64,000 nucleotides of DNA from PALSA-911 sp963743035 (GTDB lineage Bacteria > Pseudomonadota > Alphaproteobacteria > Acetobacterales > Acetobacteraceae). Below, piece by piece: positions 32,936 through 41,907 of the stretch. The position numbers and the translations under genes were made by a program. The first letter of the stretch is position 1. Every line of letters starts with the position of its first letter. The notes beneath the pieces were generated by a model, which saw only the letters and a list, made by a program, of their open reading frames with translations, had not been told where the DNA came from and did not search any database. Where the stretch lies: positions 124,001 through 188,000 of the forward strand of contig CAVUOB010000001.1 of the NCBI GenBank assembly GCA_963743035.1, read 5' to 3'.

Positions 32936-34210
32936 ATGAATTTTGACGGTTTGCCGAAGTTGCGACGCAACGTGACTTGTGGCCCCCTCGGCCCGAGCCG
33001 ACGCGCCGTGCTCGCCGCCGGCTTGCCGCTGGGTCTGCCGCTGGGTATGGCGCTGGGACTGGCCGGACAGGCCAGGGCCGCGGGCTGGGACGATGTTCTG
33101 CGCGAGGGCAGGGGCCAGGAGGTGTCCTTTCACGCCTGGGACGGAGACGAACGCACCAACGCCTTCATCGCCTGGGCCGGCAGGCGCGTGCGCGAGCTGC
33201 ACGGCGTCGAATTGCGCCATGTGAGGCTGCGCGACGTGTCCGAGACGGTGGCCCGGCTGGCGGCCGACAGGGCAGCGGGAAAGCTGAAGGGCGGCGCCGT
33301 CGATCTGGTCTGGGTCGATGGATCGAACCTGGCCGCGATGCGTGACGCGGGGCTGCTGGACGGCCCGGTGCTGGATCTGCTGCCCACGGCGCGGCTGGTC
33401 GACCGTGCGGGCAAGCCGTCGACCGTGATGGATCGTATGGTGCCGGTGGACGGCTACGCGGTGCCCTGGCGCCTGGCGCAAATCGTCTTCATCTATGACA
33501 GCCGCAGCAATGCCGATCCGCCGCCGAGCATGGCCGGCCTGTTGGACTCAGCGCGGCGCCGACCGGGCCGGCTGACCCACCTGCATGTGCGCGACGCGCT
33601 TGGCACGGCATTCCTCGAGCAGGCGCTGTATGAGCTGGTCGGCCAGCCGGACAGGCTGCGCCACCCCATCGCGCCGGCCGAGTTCGCCAAGGCGTCGGCG
33701 CCGCTATGGGACTGGTACGACCGGCTGCGTCCGGCCCTGTGGCAGGGCGGCAGGCAGTTTCCCGCCAGCCTGGCGTCGCAGCGGTCCCTGATGAAAGCGG
33801 GGCAGATCGACCTGATGATCTCGTTCAACCCGTCCGAGGCGGTGATCTCCATCGCCGCCGGCGCCTTGCCCGCCAGCGCGCGCGCCTATGTGCTGGAGGG
33901 CGGCACCATCGGCAAATGCAGCTTCCTGGCGGTGCCGTTCAACGCCGGCCATCGCGCCGGCGCGCTGCTGGTGGCGGATTTCCTGCTCTCGCCGGAAGCG
34001 CAGGCGCGCGCTTCGGATCCGCGCTTCGTCGGGGTGCCCAGCGTGCTGGCGATGGATCGGCTGTCGGCGGCGGATTACGTGTTTTTCGACGCCGTGCCGC
34101 GCAACCCGGACCTGCTGTCGGACGCGGAGCGCGGCAACCCGCTGCCCGAGCCGCATGTGTCCTGGGTCAACCAGATGATCGCGGGCTGGGAGGCACGCTA
34201 CGCCGGCTGA
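32936..34210 (+). CDS. ABC transporter substrate-binding protein, YnjB-like, without transport partners
   Basis: A 424-aa extracellular solute-binding protein. The N-terminus has a Tat-type twin arginine (PSRRAVLAAG at 20-29) and a long hydrophobic region to about 48. The mature protein reads like the YnjB group: V-S-F-H-A-W-D-G-D-E-R-T-N near the start, VDLVWVDGSN, GYAVPWRLAQIVFIYDS, and A-G-A-L-L-V-A-D-F-L-L-S-P-E-A-Q. AGGATCGC precedes the ATG. No YnjC/YnjD-type permease or ATPase is adjacent; the ABC genes that follow are of an exporter. It probably binds a sugar or cofactor, with its partners elsewhere. Confidence 0.8.
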   Translation: MNFDGLPKLRRNVTCGPLGPSRRAVLAAGLPLGLPLGMALGLAGQARAAGWDDVLREGRGQEVSFHAWDGDERTNAFIAWAGRRVRELHGVELRHVRLRDVSETVARLAADRAAGKLKGGAVDLVWVDGSNLAAMRDAGLLDGPVLDLLPTARLVDRAGKPSTVMDRMVPVDGYAVPWRLAQIVFIYDSRSNADPPPSMAGLLDSARRRPGRLTHLHVRDALGTAFLEQALYELVGQPDRLRHPIAPAEFAKASAPLWDWYDRLRPALWQGGRQFPASLASQRSLMKAGQIDLMISFNPSEAVISIAAGALPASARAYVLEGGTIGKCSFLAVPFNAGHRAGALLVADFLLSPEAQARASDPRFVGVPSVLAMDRLSAADYVFFDAVPRNPDLLSDAERGNPLPEPHVSWVNQMIAGWEARYAG

Positions 34211-34241
34211 CGGCTTTGCGTAGGAAGGGCTGCGGCGTGGA

Positions 34242-35030
34242 TCAGACGATGTCGGTTTCGACCAGATCCGGCAGCGGATGCCCGACATAGCTCTCCAGCA
34301 CCTCTCGCGCCGCGCCGTCGGCGACGATCCGGCCTTCCTGCATCCACAGCACGCGGGAACACCAGGCGCGCACGACGTCGAGGTTGTGGCTGGACAGCAC
34401 CAGGATCTCGGCGCCGCGCACCATGTCCTCCAGCCGCACCCGCGCCTTTTCCATGAAGTTCGCGTCGCCGGCCAGGATCCATTCGTCCATCAGCAGGATC
34501 TGCGGCCGGATTGCGGTGGCCAGCGCGAAGCCCAGGCGCACCACCATGCCGGAGCTGTAGATGCGCACCGGCATCTCCATGAAATCGCCGAGCTCGGCGA
34601 AATCCTGCACATCCTCTTCCAGCCGGCGCAGTGCCGGCGGCCCGAGGCCGTTATACAGCCCGCGCAGGCGGATGTTCTCCCGCCCGGTCAGGTCCATGTT
34701 CATGCCCAGATTGGGGTCCAGCAGCGCATTGACGCTGCCCTGCACGCGGATGCGGCCCATCACCGGCTCGTAGATGCCGGCGAGCAGGCGCAGCAGCGTG
34801 GTCTTGCCCGCGCCGTTGGAGCCGATCAGGCCCAGCCGATCGCCGCTGTTCAGCGAAAAGGACACCTCGCGCAGCGCCTGCACCACGATCCGGTGCGACT
34901 GGTCCTGCGCCACCCGGCCCGAGGCGGCGGCGACGACCGTCTTCTTCAGGCTGCGGCTGGAGCCGTGATACAGCGGAAACAGGACCGAGACATCCTGCAC
35001 GTCGATCTGGGCATTACCGGGATGGCTCAT
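34242..35030 (-). CDS. Polysaccharide/polyol phosphate ABC exporter ATP-binding protein (Wzt/TagH type)
   Basis: A 262-aa ATPase. Walker A is GSNGAGKTTLL near 74, the signature is YSSGMVVRL near 160, Walker B LLMDEWILAGD, and the H-loop SSHNLD. The F-P-L-Y-H-G-S-S-R-S-L-K-K segment before Walker A is common in Wzt/KpsT-type proteins. It lacks the C-terminal O-antigen-binding extension. It starts 10 bases after the permease and forms the exporter with it. The exported glycan is unknown; no glycosyltransferases are in this window. Confidence 0.9.
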   Translation of the reverse strand: MSHPGNAQIDVQDVSVLFPLYHGSSRSLKKTVVAAASGRVAQDQSHRIVVQALREVSFSLNSGDRLGLIGSNGAGKTTLLRLLAGIYEPVMGRIRVQGSVNALLDPNLGMNMDLTGRENIRLRGLYNGLGPPALRRLEEDVQDFAELGDFMEMPVRIYSSGMVVRLGFALATAIRPQILLMDEWILAGDANFMEKARVRLEDMVRGAEILVLSSHNLDVVRAWCSRVLWMQEGRIVADGAAREVLESYVGHPLPDLVETDIV

Positions 35031-35040
35031 GATCGGCGCC

Positions 35041-36009
35041 TCACAGCCAGAACGCCAGGCGCCCGCGCGCGCGCACGAAGAACAGCCACGATCCTACGCA
35101 GAGCAGCGTGGTGAAGATGCACACCGAGACCCAGATCCGCAGGCCCGGCGACTCGCCGAGCATCGGCGCGCGCATGATGTCGAGCAATGCGTAGAACGGA
35201 TTGAGCGGCAGGTAGACCGCGGCCGCCCCGAGCTGCTCGGGCTTCCAGATCACCGGGCTGATGAAGAACATGATCTGCATGACGCTGCCGACGATCGGGG
35301 AGACGTCGCGGAAGCGGGCGCAGAAGGCGCCGAGCAGCAGCGTGATCGCCACCGAGGCCACCAGCCAGACCGCCAGCGCCGGGATCGTCAGCAGCAGCGA
35401 CCAGCCGGGCCACATGTCGAAATACGCGTAGACGGCGAGGACCACGACCAGGTTATGCCCGAGTACCAGCACGTTGCGCACCACCGAGCGCATGGCGTGC
35501 AGCGTGTAGGGCATGCGCACCGAGCGCACCACGCCGTCGACCGAGGTGAAGCAGCTGCAGGCCTCCCCGACCGTGGTGGCGATGAACGCCCAGAGGATCT
35601 GCGAAACCGCCAGATACGGCAGGTATTCGCGCAGGGACATCTTGAACAGCGTCGAATACAGGAAGCCGAGGGCTGCGATCATCACTGCCGTCGACAGCGT
35701 CAGCCAGAACGGGCCGAGCATCGAGCCGCGATAGCGCAGCCGGATGTCGAACCAGCCGAGCATCCAGGCCAGCCGCCAGAGCTTGAAGCCGTCGATGACA
35801 TCGGCGATCGCCACCCGGTTGCGGGCCGAAAACGACATGTCGGCGTCGAACGCCAGCACGGCGTCCGGCTTGGACAGGCTGAGCGGATCCGACGCGTGCG
35901 ACGGCGCGTCAGATGGCGCGTTCGACGGGGCCGGGGCCAAAGTCGCGGGGGAATGGGTCATAGGAAGCGGGCCGATAGCCGATCCGCGGTGCCGCGGCAA
36001 CCCGGACAT
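35041..36009 (-). CDS. Polysaccharide ABC exporter permease (Wzm/TagG type)
   Basis: A 322-aa ABC-2 type permease with six membrane helices from about residue 90. The segment W-F-D-I-R-L-R-Y-R-G-S-M-L-G-P-F-W is typical of Wzm/RfbA. The N-terminal 50 residues are Ala/Pro/Ser rich. I kept ATG 36009, 3 bases after the upstream stop, as the coupled start; ATG 35961 would drop 16 residues and neither has a strong ribosome binding site. It works with the ATPase that follows. Confidence 0.88.
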   Translation of the reverse strand: MSGLPRHRGSAIGPLPMTHSPATLAPAPSNAPSDAPSHASDPLSLSKPDAVLAFDADMSFSARNRVAIADVIDGFKLWRLAWMLGWFDIRLRYRGSMLGPFWLTLSTAVMIAALGFLYSTLFKMSLREYLPYLAVSQILWAFIATTVGEACSCFTSVDGVVRSVRMPYTLHAMRSVVRNVLVLGHNLVVVLAVYAYFDMWPGWSLLLTIPALAVWLVASVAITLLLGAFCARFRDVSPIVGSVMQIMFFISPVIWKPEQLGAAAVYLPLNPFYALLDIMRAPMLGESPGLRIWVSVCIFTTLLCVGSWLFFVRARGRLAFWL

Positions 36010-36012
36010 CGG

Positions 36013-36585
36013 TCAGCCGCTCAGGGAGCGCAACGACCAGCGGCCGTTTTGGCCGCGCAATTCCACCCGGCAAAGCGGCGCGACGTCGATACGCCAGAAC
36101 GACGCCGGCCTGGCATCGATGGCCAGCACGATGGCGGCGCGGATGACCGCCGCATGGGTCACAGCCAGGGCGCGCCGGCGGTCCTGGCCGCAGGACGCGA
36201 GCCACGGAGCGACGCGGCCGAGCAGGTCGGCCACGGACTCGCCGCCATGCGGAGCGGCATCGGCGCCGCGCGTCCACGCCGCGAGCGCATCCGGCTCGGC
36301 CTGCTCGATGTCGGTCATCCGGCAGCCGGCCCAGCGGCCGAGATCGATGTCGCGCAGCCTCTCGTCCAGGTCGGCGTCGAGCCGCAGCGCGGCGGCGGTC
36401 TGCCGGGCGCGCAGCGCAGGGCTCGTCCAGGCGATATCGAGATGGCCGAGCTCCGCCGCGAGCACGGGAGCGAGCCGGGCCGCCTCGGCGAGGCCGCGCG
36501 GCTCGGCGGGCTCGTCCAGCGGGAACGCCGCCTGGCGGATCGCGCTGGTCGCGGCATGGCAAACCAGGGTCAGGCGCGTGCTCAT
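36013..36585 (-). CDS. Histidine phosphatase family protein with altered RHG motif
   Basis: A 190-aa phosphoglycerate-mutase-like protein. The family's N-terminal L-V-R-H-G is LVCHAATS here: the nucleophilic His is kept, but Arg is Cys and Gly is Ala. The second conserved parts are W-T-S-P-A-L-R-A-R-Q-T, G-G-E-S and ALAVTHAAVIRA with the second His. It may still phosphorylate at His, or have a different reaction. It begins opposite the cobalamin riboswitch and cbtBA, like CobC-type phosphatases found beside cobalt genes; a link to B12 is inferred. The start (MSTRLTL) is chosen by family length. Confidence 0.75.
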   Translation of the reverse strand: MSTRLTLVCHAATSAIRQAAFPLDEPAEPRGLAEAARLAPVLAAELGHLDIAWTSPALRARQTAAALRLDADLDERLRDIDLGRWAGCRMTDIEQAEPDALAAWTRGADAAPHGGESVADLLGRVAPWLASCGQDRRRALAVTHAAVIRAAIVLAIDARPASFWRIDVAPLCRVELRGQNGRWSLRSLSG

Positions 36586-36639
36586 GCCCGCGTTCTCATG
36601 CCGGTGTAATCGCATTGACGGAGATGGGGGGGCTCCATA

Positions 36640-36750
36640 AGCTGGCGGGCATCGTCATGGCCATGGAAGCTGGTGCAAACCCAGCACGGTCGCGCCACTG
36701 TAATCGACGCTGTTTCGTGCGCTGTCGAGAGTCAGACCCGGCCGTGATGC
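36640..36750 (+). ncRNA. Cobalamin riboswitch
   Basis: The gap upstream of cbtB holds the conserved B12-riboswitch core: GGAAGCTGGTGCAAACCCAGC at about 36665, then CGGTCGCGCCACTGTAATCG with the GCCACTG box at 36694-36700, and AGTCAGACCC at about 36730. The boundaries are approximate. When cobalamin binds, it should reduce cbtBA expression, so cobalt uptake is made when B12 is low. Confidence 0.85.
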
Positions 36751-36830
36751 GGGCCCGGATCGTCCATCGGGATGGTCAGGGTCAAGATACGACACCGCCA
36801 ACGGGACGCGATATCCCAGGGAGCCGTTGA

Positions 36831-37040
36831 ATGTCCGACATTACCTTCGTGCCTGAACAGACCTTGCCGCCTATCCCGGTGCGTGAATTGCTGCCCTGGG
36901 CCCTGTTCGGCGGGCTGGTGCTGCTGCTCGCACTCTATTTCGTCGGCGCCGAGGAGGGCGCCACATCCCTGATCTCCGGCATGTACGTGCATGAATTCGT
37001 GCATGACGGGCGGCATCTGCTCGGCTTCCCCTGCCACTAG
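36831..37040 (+). CDS. cbtB: CbtB domain cobalt transporter subunit
   Basis: A 69-aa protein with one membrane helix (about residues 20-40) and the CbtB C-terminal metal motif H-E-F-V-H-D-G-R-H-L-L-G-F-P-C-H. CbtB and CbtA are a known B12-regulated cobalt transporter pair. AGGGAGCCGTTGA precedes the ATG. It is directly after the cobalamin riboswitch and 12 bases before cbtA. Confidence 0.93.
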   Translation: MSDITFVPEQTLPPIPVRELLPWALFGGLVLLLALYFVGAEEGATSLISGMYVHEFVHDGRHLLGFPCH

Positions 37041-37052
37041 CGGGGGCGGATC

Positions 37053-37907
37053 ATGGTCAGGACGCTACTGGTCCGCGGCATGCTGTGCGGCATTGTCGCC
37101 GGCGTGCTTGCCTTCGGCTTCGGCCGGGTGTTCGGCGAGCCGCAGGTGGATCGTGCCATCGCCTTCGAGTCCAGGATGGAGGCGGCGAAGGCGCAAGACG
37201 CTGAGGGGGGCGAAGCGAAGGCGGGTCATTCGCACGAGACGGGTCAGTCGGGGATGGGCATGTCGGGAATGGGCATGTCCGGCATGGACGATCATCACGA
37301 GGCGGCTGAGCCGGAACTGGTGAGCCGGAAGGTTCAGGCCGGGCTCGGCCTGTTCACCGGCGTGGTGGTGTATTGCACCGCGTTCGGCGGCCTGTTCGCG
37401 CTGGTTTTTGCCTTCGCCAATGGCCGTGCGGCAGAGCTCGGGCCGCGCGCCATGGCGGCGTTGCTGGCGGGCGCGGGCTTCGTCGCGGTCTATCTGGTGC
37501 CGAGCCTGAAATATCCGGCCAACCCGCCCGCGGTCGGCGAGCCGGAGACGATCGGTTATCGGACGGCGCTGTTCTTCATCATGCTGGCGATCTCGGTCGC
37601 CGCGATGGTCGGCGCGGCCATCCTGCGCAGGCGCCTGGCCGCGCGCCATGGCGGCTGGTTCGCCGCCCTGACCGCGGCGGCGGTGTACCTGGTCGTCGTC
37701 GCCGGCGCGCAGCTCGTACTGCCGTCGATCAACGAAGTGCCGGAGCAGTTTCCGGCGGCAACGCTGTGGCAGTTCCGCATCGCCTCGCTTGGGATGCAGG
37801 TTGTCCTGTGGGCCACGATCGGCCTGTTGTTCGGGTTCCTGACGGAGCGCGAAGCGGGCCGCCGTGCCGTCTCCGGCGCCGGTCGTTGGGGTGTGGCATC
37901 GTTCTAG
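37053..37907 (+). CDS. cbtA: CbtA family cobalt transporter
   Basis: A 284-aa inner membrane protein, about six helices, predicted to transport cobalt with CbtB. It has the family's L-V-R-G-M-L-C-G-I-V-A-G-V-L-A-F-G-F-G start. Between helices 1 and 2 lies an unusual metal-rich loop (about residues 58-88) with GHSHE, three G-M-x-M/D-S/D units and DDHHE. That loop would bind metal at the membrane face. It is under the cobalamin riboswitch. Confidence 0.93.
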   Translation: MVRTLLVRGMLCGIVAGVLAFGFGRVFGEPQVDRAIAFESRMEAAKAQDAEGGEAKAGHSHETGQSGMGMSGMGMSGMDDHHEAAEPELVSRKVQAGLGLFTGVVVYCTAFGGLFALVFAFANGRAAELGPRAMAALLAGAGFVAVYLVPSLKYPANPPAVGEPETIGYRTALFFIMLAISVAAMVGAAILRRRLAARHGGWFAALTAAAVYLVVVAGAQLVLPSINEVPEQFPAATLWQFRIASLGMQVVLWATIGLLFGFLTEREAGRRAVSGAGRWGVASF

Positions 37908-38007
37908 CCTCCCCGGGGGCAGGTTGCAGGACGCGCGATCAGCGCCCGTGCGCCGGGTTCATGCAAGGCCCATGACAGCGACAGGGAAGGGGCTGTAGTA
38001 TTCGTTC

Positions 38008-39750
38008 ATGCCGCATTTCCAGACCACGTGCCGTATCCTGTTCCTGGGTCTCGGGCTGCTCTCCGCATGCGCCGCCGGTCCTGAACCGGCGCCCGATCCG
38101 GCGGCCGGGCCAGCTTCCGATCCGAAGGCGGAGCCCGAGCAGCCGGTCGCCGAGCGGCCGGGCCATACCGGTGCCACCGGCGCCTATCTGGACGCCCGCT
38201 TCGCCGCGGCCGAGGCGAACGCTGACAAGGCGGCCGGTTTCTATCTGCGCGCGCTGGACGCCGATTCCGCCAACCCGGAGCTGCTGCAGGGCGCCTTCGT
38301 CTCCAGCCTGCTGAGCGGCCGGCCGGAGGCGGCGACCCTGGCGCGCCGCCTGCCGGCCAACCAGGAGGCGCAGTACCTGCTCGCCGGTGTCGATGCCCGC
38401 GCGGGCAAATGGAGCGAGGCCGAGCAGCGCTTCTCCTCCATGCCGCGCCAGGGACTGACCCAGCTGCTGCAGCCGCTGCTGGTCGCCTGGGCGCAGCAGG
38501 GCGCCGGGCGGACCGATGCGGCGCTGGCCACGTTGCGCCCCTTTGCCGACGGCAAAACGTTTCGGGGCATCTATGTTCTGCACATGGCGCTGATCGCCGA
38601 CCAGGCCGGCCGGACCGCGGAGGCGGAGCGGCAATACACGCTGGCGCGCACGCTGTTCGGGCCGGGCAATTTGCGCCTGGCGCAGATCATGGCCAGTTGG
38701 GAGTCCCGCCAGGGCCGGGCGGAGGCGGCCAGGCAGGTGCTGACGGGCCTGACCGACGGCCAGGACGAGATGGCGCTGGTGATGCCGGCGCTGATCGCCA
38801 GCGACAACGCGCGGGCGGTGCCGACGCCACTGCAGGGGATCGCGGACGCCTATCTGGCGCTGGCCGCGGCCTTGCGCCAGCAGGATGCCAATGATTTCGC
38901 GCTGATCATGCTGCGCCTCGCGCTCGACCTCCGCCCCGATTTCACCGAGGCGCGGATCCTGACGGCGGAGATCCACACCGCCGGCAAGCATCCGTTGCAG
39001 GCTATGGAAGCGCTGGCGCCGGTGCCGGCCAGCGATCCGCTGAGCCCGATGATCCGGCTCCAGCGCGCCAATCTGCTCGACCGCGTGGACCGGACCGACG
39101 CCGCGTTGCGCGAGCTGGACACGCTGTCGCGGGAATATCCCAACTCCCCGCTGCCGGAGATCCAGAAGGGCGACATCCTGCGCATGAAGAACCGCTTCCC
39201 CGAGGCGATCACCGCCTATGACCGGGCGATCTCGCGGCTGTCCTCGCCGCGCCGCTCGGCGTGGCCGTTGTTCTTCTCGCGCGGCGTCGCGCATGAGCGG
39301 GCGCACCAATGGCCGCAGGCGGAGGCCGATCTGCGCAAGGCGCTGGAACTGGCGCCGGACCAGCCGGCGGTACTGAACTATCTCGGCTATTCCTGGGCGG
39401 ACCAGGGCGTGCACCTGCCGGAGGCGCGGCGGATGATCGAACGTGCGATCGAGCAGGAGCCAAAGGATCCGGCGATCATCGACAGCCTTGGCTGGGTGAT
39501 GCTGCGTCAGGGCCATGCGAACGACGCGGAGCTGCTGCTGCAGCAGGCGGTGGATCTGCAGCCGGAGGACCCGACGATCAATTCCCATCTGGGCGAGGCC
39601 TACTGGGCGGTCGGGCGCCGGCTGGAGGCGGTGTTCCAGTGGCGCCGGGCGCTGACGCTCAATCCCGAGCCGGAAGACAAGGAGCGGCTAGTGGCCCGGC
39701 TGCGCGATGTCGACGCGGAGCAGCTGACGCCGGTCACCCGCACGCGGTGA
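38008..39750 (+). CDS. Tetratricopeptide repeat lipoprotein
   Basis: A 580-aa protein with a lipoprotein signal: a hydrophobic stretch then L-L-S-A-C, acylated at C21. A Pro/Ala-rich linker (25-55) leads to at least nine TPR units, clearest at about 330-540 (A-L-R-E-L-D-T-L-S-R-E-Y-P-N-S and L-D-Y/N-Y-L-G-Y-S-W-A-D-Q-G). It probably scaffolds a membrane complex. Its stop overlaps the GTG start of ispE (GTGA), an arrangement seen in related alphaproteobacteria. Confidence 0.85.
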   Translation: MPHFQTTCRILFLGLGLLSACAAGPEPAPDPAAGPASDPKAEPEQPVAERPGHTGATGAYLDARFAAAEANADKAAGFYLRALDADSANPELLQGAFVSSLLSGRPEAATLARRLPANQEAQYLLAGVDARAGKWSEAEQRFSSMPRQGLTQLLQPLLVAWAQQGAGRTDAALATLRPFADGKTFRGIYVLHMALIADQAGRTAEAERQYTLARTLFGPGNLRLAQIMASWESRQGRAEAARQVLTGLTDGQDEMALVMPALIASDNARAVPTPLQGIADAYLALAAALRQQDANDFALIMLRLALDLRPDFTEARILTAEIHTAGKHPLQAMEALAPVPASDPLSPMIRLQRANLLDRVDRTDAALRELDTLSREYPNSPLPEIQKGDILRMKNRFPEAITAYDRAISRLSSPRRSAWPLFFSRGVAHERAHQWPQAEADLRKALELAPDQPAVLNYLGYSWADQGVHLPEARRMIERAIEQEPKDPAIIDSLGWVMLRQGHANDAELLLQQAVDLQPEDPTINSHLGEAYWAVGRRLEAVFQWRRALTLNPEPEDKERLVARLRDVDAEQLTPVTRTR

Positions 39751-40625
39751 GCCAGCAGACCGTGACTGCGTTGGCGCCAGCGGCCGAAGCGGGGCCGGCG
39801 AAGGTCAACCTCTACCTGCGCGTGGTCGGGCGGCGGCCTGACGGCTACCATCTGCTGGACAGCCTCGCGGTCTTCGCCGGCATCGGTGACCGCCTGTCCG
39901 TGGCGCCGGCGGACGATCTTTCGCTGACGCTGACCGGCCCGTTCGGCGCCGCATTGGCTGCGGAGCCCGACAATCTCGTGCTGCGTGCCGGGCGGGCGCT
40001 GGCGTCGGAGGCCGGCATTCCGCCGCGGGCGCGGCTGACCCTGGAAAAGCATCTGCCGGTGGCGTCGGGCATCGGCGGCGGCTCTGCCGATGCCGCGGCC
40101 GCCTTGCGGCTGCTCTGCCGGTTCTGGAACCTGGCTCCGCCGGCCGCGGACCTGGCCAGGATCGCCACCGCGCTGGGCGCGGATGTGCCGGTGTGCCTGG
40201 CCGGGCGGCCGGCGCGCATGGGCGGCATCGGTGAGGTTCTGGACCCCGCGCCGGGGCTGCCGCCCTACGGAATGCTGCTGGTCAATCCCGGCGCTTCGCT
40301 GTCCACGGTCGCGGTGTTCCGTGCCCGGAGCGGTGGATTCTCCCCGCCCGCGGCGCTGCCGGCGCGCTGGCTCACGGTGGCGGACATGGCGGCATCGCTG
40401 GCCGGCACGGGCAATGATCTGGAGCCGCCGGCTATCGCCTTGCGTCCGGCGATCGCGGAGGTGCTGGCCACCATCGCCGCCGTTCCCGGCTGCCGGCTGG
40501 CGCGCATGAGCGGATCGGGCGCGACCTGCTTTGGGCTATTTGACGACGGCGCCGCGGCGGAACGCGCCGCGCGCCGCCTGGCCCGTCCGGGCTGGTGGGT
40601 CTGGGGCGGCGCGGCGCCCGCATAG
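39747..40625 (+). CDS. ispE: 4-diphosphocytidyl-2-C-methyl-D-erythritol kinase
   Basis: A 292-aa GHMP kinase, step four of the MEP isoprenoid pathway. Motifs: A-K-V-N-L-Y-L-R-V-V-G-R-R-P-D-G-Y-H near the start, the ATP loop PVASGIGGGSADAAAAL near 100, and a C-terminal RMSGSGATCFGLF. I chose GTG 39747, overlapping the previous stop; a GTG five codons later is possible. The same pathway's dxs gene is at 44482. Confidence 0.93.
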   Translation: MSQQTVTALAPAAEAGPAKVNLYLRVVGRRPDGYHLLDSLAVFAGIGDRLSVAPADDLSLTLTGPFGAALAAEPDNLVLRAGRALASEAGIPPRARLTLEKHLPVASGIGGGSADAAAALRLLCRFWNLAPPAADLARIATALGADVPVCLAGRPARMGGIGEVLDPAPGLPPYGMLLVNPGASLSTVAVFRARSGGFSPPAALPARWLTVADMAASLAGTGNDLEPPAIALRPAIAEVLATIAAVPGCRLARMSGSGATCFGLFDDGAAAERAARRLARPGWWVWGGAAPA

Positions 40626-40653
40626 TTCAGCGGCGGCGCGGTGCCGACGTGGT

Positions 40654-41904
40654 TCAGCGCAGCGATCGGCCCTTGCCGATCACGCCGTCGCCGAAGCGGG
40701 CGCGCAGCGTGTCGATCGCGTCCTGCGTTGCCGCCAGGCGCGGCGTTTCGGTATCCGCGAGGTCGCCGAGATCCGCGTCCGCGCGCGCCATCAGCGGGCT
40801 GGCGCCGATACCGATCAGGCGGAAGGCGGTGCCGTCCGCCTCCTTCGCTAGCAGCCCGCGCGCCGCCGCGTAGAGCCGGTCGGGCAGCAAGGTGGCGCTG
40901 GGCAAGCGGGCGGCGCGGGTGCGCAGGGCAAAATCCGCCGTCTTCAGCTTCAGCACCACGCCGCCTGCGGAGAAATCCTTCTCTTTCAGTCGCCTGGACA
41001 GTTTTTCCGACAGCCGCCACAAATGCCGCTCCAACTCCGCGACCGCGCGCAGATCGGTGTCGAAGGTGGTTTCGGCGCTGATCGACTTGGTCTCGCGCGC
41101 GGGATCGACCCGGCGCGCATCCTCGCCCCGGGCGCGCGCGACGAGGCCGGGGCCGTCCTCGCCGAACAGCCGGAACGCGCTGCGCTCGTCCAGCGCCTGC
41201 AGATGGCCAAGCCGGGTGATGCCCCGCGCCGCGAGCTTGCGCGCCATCGTCGGTCCGATGCCCGGCAGCAGCCGCACCGGTTCGGGCGCCAGCAAGGTCC
41301 GCGCCTCCGCGCCGATCACCGCGAAGCCGCGCGGCTTGTCGCGCCCGGCGGCGATCTTGGCCAGCAGCCGGTTCGCCGCCAGGCCGACGGAAATGGTGAC
41401 GCCGACCCCGGTCTCCACCGCGCGGGCGAAACGGGCCAGCACGGCGGCGGGCGGCGCGCCGTGCAGCGCCTCGGTGCCGGACAGGTCCAGCACCGCCTCG
41501 TCGATCGACAGCGGCTGCACCAGCGGGGTCAGATCGGCCATCAGGGCGCGGATCCGGCGCGCGGCTTCGGTGTATTTGGCAAAATCCGGCCGGATCACCA
41601 CGGCGTCCGGACAGGCGGCCAGCGCCTTGAACATCGGCATGGCGCTGCGCACGCCATGCATCCGGGCGATATAGCACGAAGCCGCGACCACGCCGCGCGT
41701 GCCGCCGCCGACGATCACCGGCTTGCCCGCCAGTTCCGGCCGGTCGCGCTTCTCCACGCTGGCATAGAAGGCGTCGCAATCGACATGGGCGATGGCGAGG
41801 GTGAACAGCTCGGGGTGGCGGACGAGCCGCATCCCGCCACAGGCCGGGCAGCTCCTGGCAGTCTCGCTCGGTGCCGTCCCGCAATCGCGGCAGAGCGCGG
41901 CCAT
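40654..41904 (-). CDS. dinB: DNA polymerase IV with N-terminal zinc-ribbon-like extension
   Basis: A 416-aa Y-family polymerase for translesion synthesis. The catalytic palm has D-C-D-A-F-Y-A-S-V and SIDEAVLDLSG with the Asp-Glu pair. It has the finger, thumb (LPGIGPTMARKLAARGI) and little-finger domains. The first 30 residues hold two CxxC pairs (C5/C8 and C19/C22), a likely zinc ribbon, found in many alphaproteobacterial Pol IV proteins. It starts 4 bases after the ROK gene ends, and both are probably one transcript. Confidence 0.93.
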   Translation of the reverse strand: MAALCRDCGTAPSETARSCPACGGMRLVRHPELFTLAIAHVDCDAFYASVEKRDRPELAGKPVIVGGGTRGVVAASCYIARMHGVRSAMPMFKALAACPDAVVIRPDFAKYTEAARRIRALMADLTPLVQPLSIDEAVLDLSGTEALHGAPPAAVLARFARAVETGVGVTISVGLAANRLLAKIAAGRDKPRGFAVIGAEARTLLAPEPVRLLPGIGPTMARKLAARGITRLGHLQALDERSAFRLFGEDGPGLVARARGEDARRVDPARETKSISAETTFDTDLRAVAELERHLWRLSEKLSRRLKEKDFSAGGVVLKLKTADFALRTRAARLPSATLLPDRLYAAARGLLAKEADGTAFRLIGIGASPLMARADADLGDLADTETPRLAATQDAIDTLRARFGDGVIGKGRSLR

Positions 41905-41907
41905 GGT

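Noticed and set aside
40626..40653. Terminator between ispE and dinB
   Set aside because: GC-rich with short repeats, but no stem longer than a few bases.
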